This document shows, piece by piece, positions 19,104 to 27,479 of a stretch of DNA of 64,000 nucleotides (position 1 is its first letter; every line of letters begins with the position of its first letter). Made by a program: the position numbers and the translations under genes. The DNA is taken from assembly GCF_001310275.1 (NCBI RefSeq), contig NZ_LGYZ01000109.1:46939-110938 (forward strand), in the 5' to 3' direction. The notes under the pieces are model-generated. The model made no database searches, was not told the DNA's origin, and saw only the letters and a list, made by a program, of their open reading frames with translations. The DNA comes from Nocardia arizonensis. GTDB lineage: Bacteria > Actinomycetota > Actinomycetes > Mycobacteriales > Mycobacteriaceae.

Positions 19104-20747
19104 ATGGCCGAAGCCGCCGGAGCCGGGCCGCGCCCGCTCCTTGGTCGCATCTCAGTACAGAATCTGTTGATAGCGCAGGCGATCGGCCTCTCCGCCTGCC
19201 TGGTCGCACTGTCGGCGGGACTCGGCAGCCTGCCCGCGCTGGCCATCACCGTGCTCGCCGTGCTGCTCCCCCTGATCCCGATCGCCAAACGCACGGTGCT
19301 GGACTGGATCGCCACCTGGTGGAGCTATCTCACCCACCGGCACTACGAGATCGGCGACACCGTGGACTTCCGCGGTCCCGACGACCGCTCGCTCGGCCTG
19401 TACTGGGACGGCAGCCGAGTGGTCACCGTGGTCGAAGTGCTGCCCCCGCGCGGCGGACTCACCCGGATCTCGAGCAGCACGGTGCACGCCTCACACCTGC
19501 TGCCGCTGACCGAACTCGCGAAATGCCTGAACCAGCACGACATCCTGCTCGGCGGTATCGACATCATCAGTCACGGGCACCGCAGCCGCTCGGGTACGCC
19601 CGCGGGCAACATCTACGAGTCGTTGCTCGGACCGCTGCCCGCCACGGCTCATCGAACGGTGTGGCTCGCGATCAGCTTCGACGCCGTGGCCTGCCCGGAT
19701 GCCGCGGCCCGGCGCGGCGGCGGCAGCGCGGGCGCCTCGCGCGCGGTCACCATCGCGACCCAGCGCATCGTGCGCACCCTCGAGGACGCCGACTGCGGCG
19801 CGCGCATCCTGACCGCGCCCGAGATCCGCAAGGCCGTGCTCCAGATCACGGCGGGCTACGATCCGCGCACCCTCACCCACCGGTGGCGCTATGCCGAGAT
19901 CGGCAACGCGGTCAATATCGGCGCGGCGGTCGACCCCGAACAGCTCGGCTCGGATCTGCTCGCCCAACTGTGGGTGCCGCAGTCGCGCGGCACCACGGTC
20001 GCGGTGCGACTGCGGCCGGGCAGTTCGGCCGAATCGGTCAACATCGGCGCGGCCTGGCGGCTCACGGCCCGAGAACTGCCGGAGCGCAACGGGGTTCGGG
20101 GCATGGTGTCGATGGCGGGGCGGCATCGCGACGGTCTGCTCGCCCATCTGCCGCTGGCCGTGCCCGACGTGGACGACACCGTGCCGATGACCGAATACCC
20201 GATCGACGTCATCGACGCGCTGCATCTGCCCTCCTCCGGGTGCGGTCAGCTGATCGGCTCGGACGAGGATCAGCAGGGTGTCGCGGTCCGTATCGTCGGC
20301 ACCGGCATATCGACGGTGTACGTGGCGGGCGAGCTGTATCTGGCCCAGCAGTTGGTCTTCCGCGCGCTCGCGGTCGGTGAGCGGGTGCTCATCCGCACCG
20401 ACCGCGCGCACGCCTGGGAACACCTGGTGCAGACCATCGGCAATCCCGAGCGGCTCAGCATCGCCGTCGAAACCCACCAGTCCGACGCGGGTTTCACCGC
20501 CGCGGTGGTCGACGGCGTACTCGCGCCCGCACCGCACGCGGGCGTCACCACCATCTACCTGACGGGTGACCCGATGGGCTGGCCCGCGACCCGTCCCGAC
20601 CTGTCGATCTACCAGCCCGGCGCCATCGGCAATCACGTGGTCCTGCGCACCGGCACCGCACAGGTCGAATTGACGCTGGTCTCCATTCCCCGCGAGGCCA
20701 CCTATATCGGGCATCCGCGCGGCCGCCGCGCCATGCAGCACCAGTAA
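19104..20747 (+). CDS. eccE: EccE, peripheral ESX channel subunit of the first system
   Basis: This 547-residue protein starts at ATG 19104 after GGGGGA. Two N-terminal transmembrane helices (LLIAQAIGLSACLVALSAGL and LPALAITVLAVLLPLIPIA) precede a long cytoplasmic region with the EccE hallmarks LLPLTELAKCLNQHDI, LGPLPATAHRTVW and LPSSGCGQLIGSDEDQQGVAV. The M. tuberculosis ESX-4 locus lacks EccE as I recall it, while many non-mycobacterial ESX-4 loci keep it. This locus is therefore a complete B-C-D-E-mycosin set. It ends 16 bases from a convergent FMN reductase gene. Confidence 0.9.
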   Translation: MAEAAGAGPRPLLGRISVQNLLIAQAIGLSACLVALSAGLGSLPALAITVLAVLLPLIPIAKRTVLDWIATWWSYLTHRHYEIGDTVDFRGPDDRSLGLYWDGSRVVTVVEVLPPRGGLTRISSSTVHASHLLPLTELAKCLNQHDILLGGIDIISHGHRSRSGTPAGNIYESLLGPLPATAHRTVWLAISFDAVACPDAAARRGGGSAGASRAVTIATQRIVRTLEDADCGARILTAPEIRKAVLQITAGYDPRTLTHRWRYAEIGNAVNIGAAVDPEQLGSDLLAQLWVPQSRGTTVAVRLRPGSSAESVNIGAAWRLTARELPERNGVRGMVSMAGRHRDGLLAHLPLAVPDVDDTVPMTEYPIDVIDALHLPSSGCGQLIGSDEDQQGVAVRIVGTGISTVYVAGELYLAQQLVFRALAVGERVLIRTDRAHAWEHLVQTIGNPERLSIAVETHQSDAGFTAAVVDGVLAPAPHAGVTTIYLTGDPMGWPATRPDLSIYQPGAIGNHVVLRTGTAQVELTLVSIPREATYIGHPRGRRAMQHQ

Positions 20748-20763
20748 CGGCCGCGCCCGCAAC

Positions 20764-21324
20764 TCAGCCGGGATACGGGTCGGCGGCGCGGGCCGCGCGC
20801 AATGCGCGTGCCCACCAAGTCAATTGGCCGAGCATACGGGCCGCCGCGTCGATGGCGGCCCCGTCCCGGGTCTGGCCGTTGTCGTCGAAGGCGCGTTTGG
20901 CCCGGTGGAAGCTGACGGTCTCGCGCACCGACACCATGTGGATCTCGGCGACCACCTGACGCAGTTGCTCGACCGCGCGCAGACCGCCGGACAGTCCGCC
21001 GTAGGACACGAATCCGATGGGTTTGGCGCGCCATTCGTGTTTGGCGTTGTCGAAGGCGGATTTCAACGAGGCCGGATAGCCGTGGTTGTACTCCGAGGTC
21101 ACCGCGACGAAGGCGTCCGCGGCGGCCAGTCGCGCGCGGAACGCCTCCACCTGCGGTGTCTCGGTGAGATCGAGTGGGAGATCGGTCTCGGCGAGGTCGA
21201 TGACGCCGGTGTCGAAGGCCGGATCGGCGCGCACCGTGCGCAGGAACCAATCCGCGACCACGGGGGCGAACCGTTCGGGCCGCACACTGGCGACGATGAC
21301 CTCTAGCCGCAGCGGAGTGTCCAC
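20764..21324 (-). CDS. NADPH-dependent FMN reductase family protein
   Basis: This 186-residue flavodoxin-like protein begins with a beta strand and the phosphate-binding turn (LEVIVASVRPERFAPVV). The family hallmark VTSEYNHGYPASLKSAFDNA is complete, followed by KPIGFVSYGGLSGGLRAVEQL. Such enzymes reduce FMN, quinones, azo compounds or chromate with NAD(P)H. It starts at ATG 21324 and ends 16 bases from convergent eccE. Nothing ties it to secretion; it belongs with the block of metabolic genes between the ESX locus and the ribosomal operon. Confidence 0.9.
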   Translation of the reverse strand: MDTPLRLEVIVASVRPERFAPVVADWFLRTVRADPAFDTGVIDLAETDLPLDLTETPQVEAFRARLAAADAFVAVTSEYNHGYPASLKSAFDNAKHEWRAKPIGFVSYGGLSGGLRAVEQLRQVVAEIHMVSVRETVSFHRAKRAFDDNGQTRDGAAIDAAARMLGQLTWWARALRAARAADPYPG

Positions 21325-21376
21325 CGCGCGAGCCTAACCCCGGCAGGCGACGGCCCGGCCGCACGCCCCGCCCTGG

Positions 21377-22405
21377 TCAGTCCGCGGGCGCGGATTCGTC
21401 GGTGGGGGAAGCGAATTCGGCCAGCCCTTCGGCCGGGGTGACCATCGCGCTGAATTCCAGTGCGCGGCGGGCGCGTTCCGTGCTGACGACCACGTGGCGG
21501 ATATCGGCGAGCCGGTACTGTCCGGTGACGATCGGCGCGGGTCCGCCGCGGGCCCTGGTCATGATCGAGGCGACCTGATAGAGCGTGATCGGATGTCCCG
21601 AGGCGATATTGAGCGGCACGAAGCCGGGCAGCGGGCGCAGCACCGCCGCCACGGTCGCGGTGACCGCGTCGTCGACGTGGATGTAATCCCTGACCTGTCC
21701 GCCGTCCTCGAAGACCCGCGGCGCGGTCCCCGCCGCCAGCGCCTCCCGGAAGCGGACGTGGATGCCGTAGCGCGCACCCGGGCCGTAGATGTGGTGATAG
21801 CGCAGCGCGGTGACCGCCGAGCCGGTGCCGATACCCCAGGAATAGGCGTAGTTCTCCTCGGCCGCCTTGCTCGACGCGAAATAGCCGCGCGGCCGGGCGG
21901 GAGCCTCCTCGCCGACCGGTTCCCAGGTCAGCACCTCGCCGGTGCGCGGCGCGCGGTGGTCGAACATGCCGCGATCGAGGTCGGCGCGCAGGCGCAGCCC
22001 CGGCGAGAACGAGCCGCCGTGCACCATGCGGTAGCGACCCTCGCCGTAGACCGCCGCCGAGGAGGCCAGCACCAGTCGCCGAATCCGGGCCTGAGTCATG
22101 GCCGTGAGCAGTACCGCGGTCGCGAAATCATTGTGCGCGGCGAAATCGGCGGCGCTGGGGCCGGGTTCGGGGCCATCGGTGAGCCCGGCCAGATGACACA
22201 CCACCTCGACCCCGCGCAGCAGGCCCTCCAGCGCGGCGGCGTCGCGCACGTCGACCCGGGTGACACCCTCGGGCGGCTGCGTCCGCGTGCCGTGGACGGC
22301 GGGGTGCGAGGAGTCGATGGCGACTACCTCGTGGTCGGCGGCGATCAATGCCCGCCGCACGCGCGATCCGAGGAACCCAGCCGCCCCGGTCACCAGTACT
22401 CTCAT
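21377..22405 (-). CDS. NAD-dependent epimerase/dehydratase (extended SDR)
   Basis: This 342-residue protein has the Rossmann glycine motif VTGAAGFLGSRV at the N-terminus and VVAIDSSHP for the cofactor ribose. SSAAVYGEG supplies the catalytic serine region, and ALRYHHIYGPGARYG follows. At the YxxxK site the sequence is GYFASSKAAEEN: counting back four from Lys gives Phe, with Tyr one place earlier. The catalytic tyrosine is therefore shifted or lost. Substrate is unknown; nucleotide-sugar epimerase is the default. It shares strand and neighbourhood with the methylthioadenosine phosphorylase, a pairing I also recall in M. tuberculosis (Rv0535-Rv0536). Confidence 0.85.
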   Translation of the reverse strand: MRVLVTGAAGFLGSRVRRALIAADHEVVAIDSSHPAVHGTRTQPPEGVTRVDVRDAAALEGLLRGVEVVCHLAGLTDGPEPGPSAADFAAHNDFATAVLLTAMTQARIRRLVLASSAAVYGEGRYRMVHGGSFSPGLRLRADLDRGMFDHRAPRTGEVLTWEPVGEEAPARPRGYFASSKAAEENYAYSWGIGTGSAVTALRYHHIYGPGARYGIHVRFREALAAGTAPRVFEDGGQVRDYIHVDDAVTATVAAVLRPLPGFVPLNIASGHPITLYQVASIMTRARGGPAPIVTGQYRLADIRHVVVSTERARRALEFSAMVTPAEGLAEFASPTDESAPAD

Positions 22406-22463
22406 CTCCCCACTCCGCGTTCACACCGCTCGAATCGCGGTTCCTCCGTGTGCGACTCCCCAC

Positions 22464-23273
22464 TCACGGTAGTTCGAAGGGCAGCGATACCCCCGCGTGC
22501 ACACGGCACCGGTCGCAGGTGTCCTCGCCCGGCACGGCCGCGATCGCCCGGCGGATCAGTTCCTTGAAAGGGCCGAGATTGCGTTCGAACTCGGCGAAGA
22601 CGTCCACCGCGTGCACGCCGTCGCCCTCCTCTAGTCCCGCGTCGAGGTCGGTGACCAGCGCCACCGCCGCATAGCACAACTCCAGTTCGCGGGCCAGAAC
22701 CGCCTCGGGGTGGCCGGTCATGTTCACCAGGTCCCAGCCTTGTTCGGCGAACCACCGGCTCTCGGCGCGGGTGGAGAAGCGTGGACCCTGTACCACGACC
22801 ATCGTGCCGCCCACCTTCAGCGGCAGCTCCGGGATCGCCGACTCGATGGCGGCCGTGCGCAGTTCGTCACAGTACGGATCGGCGAAGGAGACGTGCACGC
22901 CACCGCCGCCGAAATACGTCTGCATTCGGCCCGAGGTCCGGTCCACCAGCTGAGCAGGCACACCGACGGTGCCGGGCCCCCAGTCCGCGCGCAGACTACC
23001 GACCGCGCACGGGGCAAGGACTCGGCGCACCCCGAGTGAGCGCAGCGCCCACATATTCGCCAGATAGGGCAGGGTGTGCGGCGCGTACTGGTGGCGTTTG
23101 CCGTGCCGCGGCAGGAATGCCACCGCCCGTCCCTCGACCTCGCCGATCGCGATCGGAGCACTCGGCGTGCCGTACGGGGTATCGATCTCGACATCGGTCG
23201 CGTCGTTGTCGAAGAAGTCGTAGAAACCGCTGCCGCCGATGACGGCGAGCGCGGGACGGGGATGCGAACTCAT
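22464..23273 (-). CDS. mtnP: S-methyl-5'-thioadenosine phosphorylase
   Basis: This 269-residue PNP/MTAP-family enzyme starts at ATG 23273 (MSSHPRPALAVIGGSGFYDF); the open frame upstream is not conserved in style. Phosphate-site motifs are GGSGFYDF and PRHGKRHQYAPHTLPY. The base and ribose site is NMTGHPEAVLARELELCYA followed by VTDLDAG, whose aspartates match the adenine-selecting pair of methylthioadenosine phosphorylases. The reaction is methylthioadenosine plus phosphate giving adenine plus methylthioribose-1-phosphate, in methionine salvage and polyamine by-product recycling. The C-terminal TCDRCRVH has a CxxC unusual for the family core. Confidence 0.9.
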   Translation of the reverse strand: MSSHPRPALAVIGGSGFYDFFDNDATDVEIDTPYGTPSAPIAIGEVEGRAVAFLPRHGKRHQYAPHTLPYLANMWALRSLGVRRVLAPCAVGSLRADWGPGTVGVPAQLVDRTSGRMQTYFGGGGVHVSFADPYCDELRTAAIESAIPELPLKVGGTMVVVQGPRFSTRAESRWFAEQGWDLVNMTGHPEAVLARELELCYAAVALVTDLDAGLEEGDGVHAVDVFAEFERNLGPFKELIRRAIAAVPGEDTCDRCRVHAGVSLPFELP

Positions 23274-23409
23274 GCCTGGATTCTCCCCGTCGCCGCCACC
23301 GGGCGCGCGACGGGTACTCGATTCGGGCGGTGGATGGCGCTCGGCGGTATCGTGCTTGCCTGCGCGGCGCGCGATACCGCGCACGCCTGACAAGCCCGCA
23401 GAACAAATG

Positions 23410-23446
23410 TACCCTATGGGGGTATCGGATACCTATCCGATACCCC
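23410..23446. promoter_or_regulatory. CsoR-type operator with overlapping 12-base inverted repeat
   Basis: TACCC (23410-23414) and GGGTA (23420-23424) form the G/C-tract half-sites typical of CsoR-family operators. Overlapping them is a perfect inverted repeat, GGGGTATCGGAT (23419-23430) and ATCCGATACCCC (23435-23446), with a 4-base spacer. The site lies 24-60 bases upstream of the csoR start at 23470, so autoregulation by copper is the likely role. Divergent mtnP begins at 23273, so the site could also affect its transcription. Confidence 0.75.
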
Positions 23447-23469
23447 GTCGGGCAGCGAGGAGATATTCG

Positions 23470-23793
23470 GTGACATCCCCCGAACCCAAGGCGGCCGAAG
23501 ACGAGGGCCACGCCCACGGCTATATCACCGCCAAGGACGATTACCTCAAGCGGCTGCGCCGCATCGAGGGGCAGGCGCGCGGCCTGCAGCGCATGGTGGA
23601 GGAGGAAAAGTACTGCATCGATATCCTCACCCAGGTCTCGGCGATGACCAAGGCGCTCCAGGCCGTCGCCGTCGGACTGCTCGAGGATCACATCAGCCAC
23701 TGCGTGGTGGACGCCGCGGTCGCAGGCGGCCCCGAGGCCGAAGCCAAGATCAAAGAGGCCACCGACGCCATCGCCCGGCTCGTGCGTTCCTGA
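23470..23793 (+). CDS. csoR: CsoR family copper(I)-sensing repressor
   Basis: This 107-residue all-helical regulator starts at GTG 23470, with GAGGAG seven bases upstream. The Cu(I) ligands of CsoR are all present with exact spacing: Cys49 in KYCIDIL, His74 and Cys78 in EDHISHC (Cys-25-His-4-Cys). This pattern separates copper CsoR from the nickel and formaldehyde sensors of the same family. DDYLKRLRRIEGQARGLQRM is the DNA-binding first helix. An operator-like repeat lies directly upstream. No copper exporter gene is adjacent in the window, so its regulon must lie elsewhere unless it controls only itself and a neighbour. Confidence 0.92.
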   Translation: MTSPEPKAAEDEGHAHGYITAKDDYLKRLRRIEGQARGLQRMVEEEKYCIDILTQVSAMTKALQAVAVGLLEDHISHCVVDAAVAGGPEAEAKIKEATDAIARLVRS

Positions 23794-23806
23794 GCCGGGC
23801 CTTCGA

Positions 23807-24640
23807 CTAGCCGCGCAGCGGCAGCACCGCCGCCAGCGCGCGCAATGTCGCGATGTAGTCGTCGTCCAGCGGCTGGATCGCGACGTGGTCGGCCCCGGCG
23901 TCCAGATGGGCCGTCACGCCCTTGGCCAACTGCTCGGCCGAACCGTGGATCGCGAGCACGTCGACCAGTCGATCGCTGCCCGGCTGCGCCACATCCTCCT
24001 CGGAGAATCCGCTCCTGCGCAGATTCCCGACGTAGTTGACGAGGTTGAGGTACATCGACACCATCTTGCGTCCGGTCTCGCGCGCCCTGGTCACGTCCTC
24101 GTCGAGGACGACCTTCTGCTCCGACACCAGCAGCGCCTCGCCCAGCACCTCTCGGGCGCCGCGGTTGTACTCCGGCGGCACCAGATAGGGCAGCGCGCCC
24201 GCGCTGCGATCGGCCGCGAGCTTCAGCACCCGGGGACCGAGAGCCGCCACCGCGCGGGACCGCTTCGGCACGCCCGCGGCGTCGAGGACGTCGAGGTAGT
24301 CGACCAGGGCGCCGTAGGGCGTACGCGCTCGCTCACCATTGGCCTCGGGATGCCCCGCGCCGATTCCGAGCAGGAACCGGCCGGGAAAACGCCCCTCGAT
24401 CCGGTGGAACGACTCGGCGACCTGCTCGGCGGGCGCCGTCCAGATATTGACGATGCTGGTGGCCACGGTGAGCGTCTCGGTGGCCTCCAGCAACGATTCG
24501 ACCACCGGCAGATCCGCGGTCGGGGAGCCGCCGAGCCATAACGCGCCGTAGCCGAGTTCCTCCAGTTCACGGGCCGCTTCCTGACTGAACCCCAGATATC
24601 CGCGCCATACTCCGAACCTGCCGAGATCATCGATGGACAT
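23807..24640 (-). CDS. LLM-class F420-dependent oxidoreductase
   Basis: This 277-residue TIM-barrel protein starts at ATG 24640. Luciferase-like motifs include ARELEELGYGALWLGGSP, TLTVATSIVNIWTAPAEQVA, RFLLGIGAGHPE and GADHVAIQPL. It matches the short actinobacterial subfamily usually annotated as TIGR03620-like F420-dependent oxidoreductases. The substrate is unknown. It is convergent with csoR (13 bases apart). The 115-base gap to truA holds no gene. Confidence 0.85.
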   Translation of the reverse strand: MSIDDLGRFGVWRGYLGFSQEAARELEELGYGALWLGGSPTADLPVVESLLEATETLTVATSIVNIWTAPAEQVAESFHRIEGRFPGRFLLGIGAGHPEANGERARTPYGALVDYLDVLDAAGVPKRSRAVAALGPRVLKLAADRSAGALPYLVPPEYNRGAREVLGEALLVSEQKVVLDEDVTRARETGRKMVSMYLNLVNYVGNLRRSGFSEEDVAQPGSDRLVDVLAIHGSAEQLAKGVTAHLDAGADHVAIQPLDDDYIATLRALAAVLPLRG

Positions 24641-24755
24641 GTTCAGCGCAACCCACTTTCATACGGAACCTATTCCCATGCCGCGGGATACATTCCCCGA
24701 AAACATTCCGGTGAACCCTGTTTCAGATTCGAATCACGCCGGGCGGGAACTCGCG

Positions 24756-25628
24756 TCAACCGCCGCAGCAACCCCCGCCGTTCGCCGGCGCGGCGCGCAT
24801 CTCCCGGGTACGGATATTGCGGGCGGCGAGATCGGCGTCGGCGGGATAGTCCACCGCCACCAGACTGAGCCCGTGCGCGGGCGCCACGGTGACCGCGCTG
24901 GATCGGCTCGACTCCCCGAGCAGCCCGGCGACCCATTCGACAGTGCGCCGCCCCTCCCCCACCGCCAGCACCGCGCCGACCAGACTGCGCACCATCGACC
25001 AGCAGAAGGCATCCGCGCTCACCCGCGCGGTCAGCAGGTCGCCGTCGCGGTCCCAGTCGAACCGCTGGAGTTCACGCACCGTGGTCGCGCCATCCCTGCG
25101 CCGGCAGAACGCGGCGAAATCGTGCAGCCCCAACAGACTTCGCGACGCCTCGCGCATCGGTTCCAGCTCGACCGGGCGGCACGGCACGATCCAGCGCGCG
25201 GTCAGCGGATCGGCGCCGTATGGCGCGGTGGTCAGGCGATAGCGGTAGTGCCTGCGGATCGCGGAGAATCGGGCGTCGAACTCCGGCGGCGCGACCCGCG
25301 CGCCCGTGACGCGCACATCCTTCGGCAGAAACCGGGCCATGCGGTGCACGAGCTTGGGTCCGTCGAAATCGGCGGGATCATCGAATGCGGCGGTGTCGAA
25401 ATGGGCGACCTGCCCCTGCGCGTGCACCCCCGCGTCGGTGCGACCGGCGACGGTGAGCTGGATCGGCTCGCGATAGACCTTGCTCAGCGACTCCTCGAGC
25501 ACGCCCTGGACGGTGCGCAACCCGGGCTGTCTGGCCCAGCCGATGAAATCGGTGCCGTCATAGGCGATATCGAGCCGGATACGGGCACGCGGCGCACCGG
25601 AATCCGGCGGCATATGGTTCGGGATCAT
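24756..25628 (-). CDS. truA: tRNA pseudouridine(38-40) synthase TruA
   Basis: This 290-residue enzyme converts U38, U39 and U40 of tRNA anticodon arms to pseudouridine. The start at ATG 25628 has GGAGG eight bases upstream; a GTG at 25646 lies on top of that site and is less likely. Motifs are RLDIAYDGTDFIGWARQPG, the catalytic aspartate in AGRTDAGVHAQGQ, RRHYRYRL and DAFCWSMVRSLVGA. The C-terminus carries an unusual GGGCCGG tail. Placement after rplQ is classical, but a strong hairpin lies between them, so truA may be transcribed only by read-through or from its own promoter. Confidence 0.97.
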   Translation of the reverse strand: MIPNHMPPDSGAPRARIRLDIAYDGTDFIGWARQPGLRTVQGVLEESLSKVYREPIQLTVAGRTDAGVHAQGQVAHFDTAAFDDPADFDGPKLVHRMARFLPKDVRVTGARVAPPEFDARFSAIRRHYRYRLTTAPYGADPLTARWIVPCRPVELEPMREASRSLLGLHDFAAFCRRRDGATTVRELQRFDWDRDGDLLTARVSADAFCWSMVRSLVGAVLAVGEGRRTVEWVAGLLGESSRSSAVTVAPAHGLSLVAVDYPADADLAARNIRTREMRAAPANGGGCCGG

Positions 25629-25660
25629 CGCGACCTCCACGCGCACCGTTCGAAACGAGA

Positions 25661-25696
25661 ACGAGCCCGCCGACCCGGACGGGGCGGCGGGCTCGT
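25661..25696 (-). terminator. Terminator hairpin after rplQ
   Basis: A perfect 12-base stem (ACGAGCCCGCCG at 25661-25672 with CGGCGGGCTCGT at 25685-25696) and a 12-base loop sit 13 bases past the rplQ stop. The position suggests termination or attenuation of the ribosomal protein operon ahead of truA. Confidence 0.75.
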
Positions 25697-25709
25697 CGGA
25701 AACCCGGAA

Positions 25710-26243
25710 TCAGGCGTCCTTCTTGTCCTCGGCGGCCTCGTCGGCGACCGGAGCGTCGGCGACGGCCTCATCGGCGGTCTCCTCGGCAGCGGTGTCCTCG
25801 GCGGCGGCCTCGTCGGCGACCGGAGCGGCCTCGACCTTCTGCGAGGCGGCGACGCGACGGGCGCGGTCGGCCTCATTGGTCACGGTCTTCTCCCTGACCA
25901 GCTCGATGACCGCCATCGGCGCGTTGTCACCCTTGCGCGGCAGCGTCTTGGTGATGCGCGTGTAGCCGCCCTCGCGACCCTCGAAGGAGGGGCCGATGGT
26001 GGCGAACAGTTCGTGCACCACGTCCTTGTTGCGGATGACCTTCAGCACCTCGCGACGGTCGGCGAGAGTGCCGCCCTTCGCTTTGGTGACGAGCTTCTCG
26101 GCATAGGGGCGCAGCGCCTTGGCCTTGGCCTCCGTGGTCGTGATCCGACCGTGCTCGAAGAGCGCCGTGGCCAGATTGGCGAAGATCGCCTTCTGGTGTG
26201 ACGCCGACCCGCCGAAGCGGGCACCCTTCTTGGGCTTGGGCAT
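25710..26243 (-). CDS. rplQ: 50S ribosomal protein L17
   Basis: This 177-residue protein begins with a typical L17 core of ~120 residues (MPKPKKGARFGGSASHQKAI, LRPYAEKLVTKAKGG, GGYTRITKTLPRKGDNAPMA). The remainder is an acidic, Ala-rich extension with repeated 'ADEAAEDTAAEE'-like stretches. Such tails occur in L17 of related actinobacteria and are absent from E. coli L17. It is the last gene of the infA-to-rplQ cluster before the hairpin. Start at ATG 26243. Confidence 0.98.
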   Translation of the reverse strand: MPKPKKGARFGGSASHQKAIFANLATALFEHGRITTTEAKAKALRPYAEKLVTKAKGGTLADRREVLKVIRNKDVVHELFATIGPSFEGREGGYTRITKTLPRKGDNAPMAVIELVREKTVTNEADRARRVAASQKVEAAPVADEAAAEDTAAEETADEAVADAPVADEAAEDKKDA

Positions 26244-26324
26244 TGTGTTCTCCTGTGTCTATGTGCGCCGCAGCGCGGCGTGCGTGCCGCGCTGCGGGGC
26301 CGACTGGGCGCCTACCCCGGCGGC

Positions 26325-27383
26325 CTAGAGCTGTTCGGTTTCGGCGTAGTCCTGCTCGCCGCCGTCGGTATCGCTGAACGCGCCGCTGTCGCTCCACGTT
26401 CCGGTGCTCGCGTCGTAACCCACCACCGAGGACGGGTCGAACGTCGCCGGGCTGTCCTTGAGCGAGAGGCCGAGCGCGTGCAGCTTGACCTTGACCTCAT
26501 CGATGGACTTCTGGCCGAAGTTGCGGATGTCGAGCAGATCCGACTCGGTGCGGGCCACGAGCTCGCCCACCGTGTGCACACCCTCGCGCTTGAGGCAGTT
26601 GTAGGACCGGACGGTGAGGTCGAGATCCTCGATCGGCAGACCGAACGAGGCGATGTGATCCGCCTCGGCCGGCGAGGGGCCGATCTCGATGCCTTCGGCT
26701 TCGACGTTCAGTTCACGGGCCAGGCCGAACAGTTCGACCAGGGTCTTGCCCGCCGAGGCGAGCGCGTCCCGCGCGCTGATGGAGTTCTTGGTCTCCACGT
26801 CGAGGATGAGACGGTCGAAGTCGGTGCGCTGCTCGACACGGGTGGCCTCGACCTTGTAAGTCACCTTGAGCACCGGGGAGTAGATGGAATCCACCGGAAT
26901 CCGGCCGATCTCCGCGCCGGACGCCTTGTTCTGCACCGCGGGGACATAGCCGCGACCGCGCTCGACGACCAGCTCGATCTCGAGCTTGCCCTTGTCGTTC
27001 AGGGTGGCGATGTGCATGTCCGGGTTGTGCACGACGACGCCGGCGGGCGGGACGATGTCACCGGCGGTGACGGTGCCCGGTCCCTGCTTGCGCACGTACA
27101 TCGTGACCGGCTCGTCCTCCTCCGAGGACACGACCAGACCCTTGAGGTTCAGGATGATGTCGGTGACATCCTCCTTGACCCCGGGCACGGTGGTGAACTC
27201 GTGCAGGACGCCGTCGATGCGGATGCTCGTGACCGCGGCCCCCGGAATCGAGGACAGCAGGGTACGCCGCAGCGAGTTGCCGAGGGTGTAACCGAAGCCC
27301 GGCTCGAGCGGTTCGATGGTGAACTTCGAGCGGTTCTCGGCGACGACCTCTTCGGTCAGGGTCGGACGCTGGGAAATCAGCAT
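26325..27383 (-). CDS. rpoA: DNA-directed RNA polymerase alpha subunit
   Basis: This 352-residue subunit starts at ATG 27383 (MLISQRPTLTEEV), with AGGAGG nine bases upstream; an ATG at 27392 overlaps that site. The N-terminal assembly domain (LGNSLRRTLLSSIPGAAVTS) and the C-terminal domain that contacts UP elements and regulators (LTVRSYNCLKREGVHTVGEL, LLDIRNFGQKSIDEVK) are both intact. The sequence is very close to M. tuberculosis RpoA as I remember it, down to the DYAETEQL end. It lies in the conserved order rpsM-rpsK-rpsD-rpoA-rplQ. Confidence 0.99.
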   Translation of the reverse strand: MLISQRPTLTEEVVAENRSKFTIEPLEPGFGYTLGNSLRRTLLSSIPGAAVTSIRIDGVLHEFTTVPGVKEDVTDIILNLKGLVVSSEEDEPVTMYVRKQGPGTVTAGDIVPPAGVVVHNPDMHIATLNDKGKLEIELVVERGRGYVPAVQNKASGAEIGRIPVDSIYSPVLKVTYKVEATRVEQRTDFDRLILDVETKNSISARDALASAGKTLVELFGLARELNVEAEGIEIGPSPAEADHIASFGLPIEDLDLTVRSYNCLKREGVHTVGELVARTESDLLDIRNFGQKSIDEVKVKLHALGLSLKDSPATFDPSSVVGYDASTGTWSDSGAFSDTDGGEQDYAETEQL

Positions 27384-27479
27384 GTGGATCATCCTCCTGT
27401 ACGGGCGCCCACTATTTGACGCCCACGAATGGGATTTCCTGCCCACCGCGGCGGGCAGCACAGCAGCGCGAAAAGCCGG

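Noticed and set aside
25629..25646. GTG 25646 as the truA start
   Set aside because: The GGAGG needed for initiation at ATG 25628 lies inside this extension, and the upstream GTG has no site of its own.
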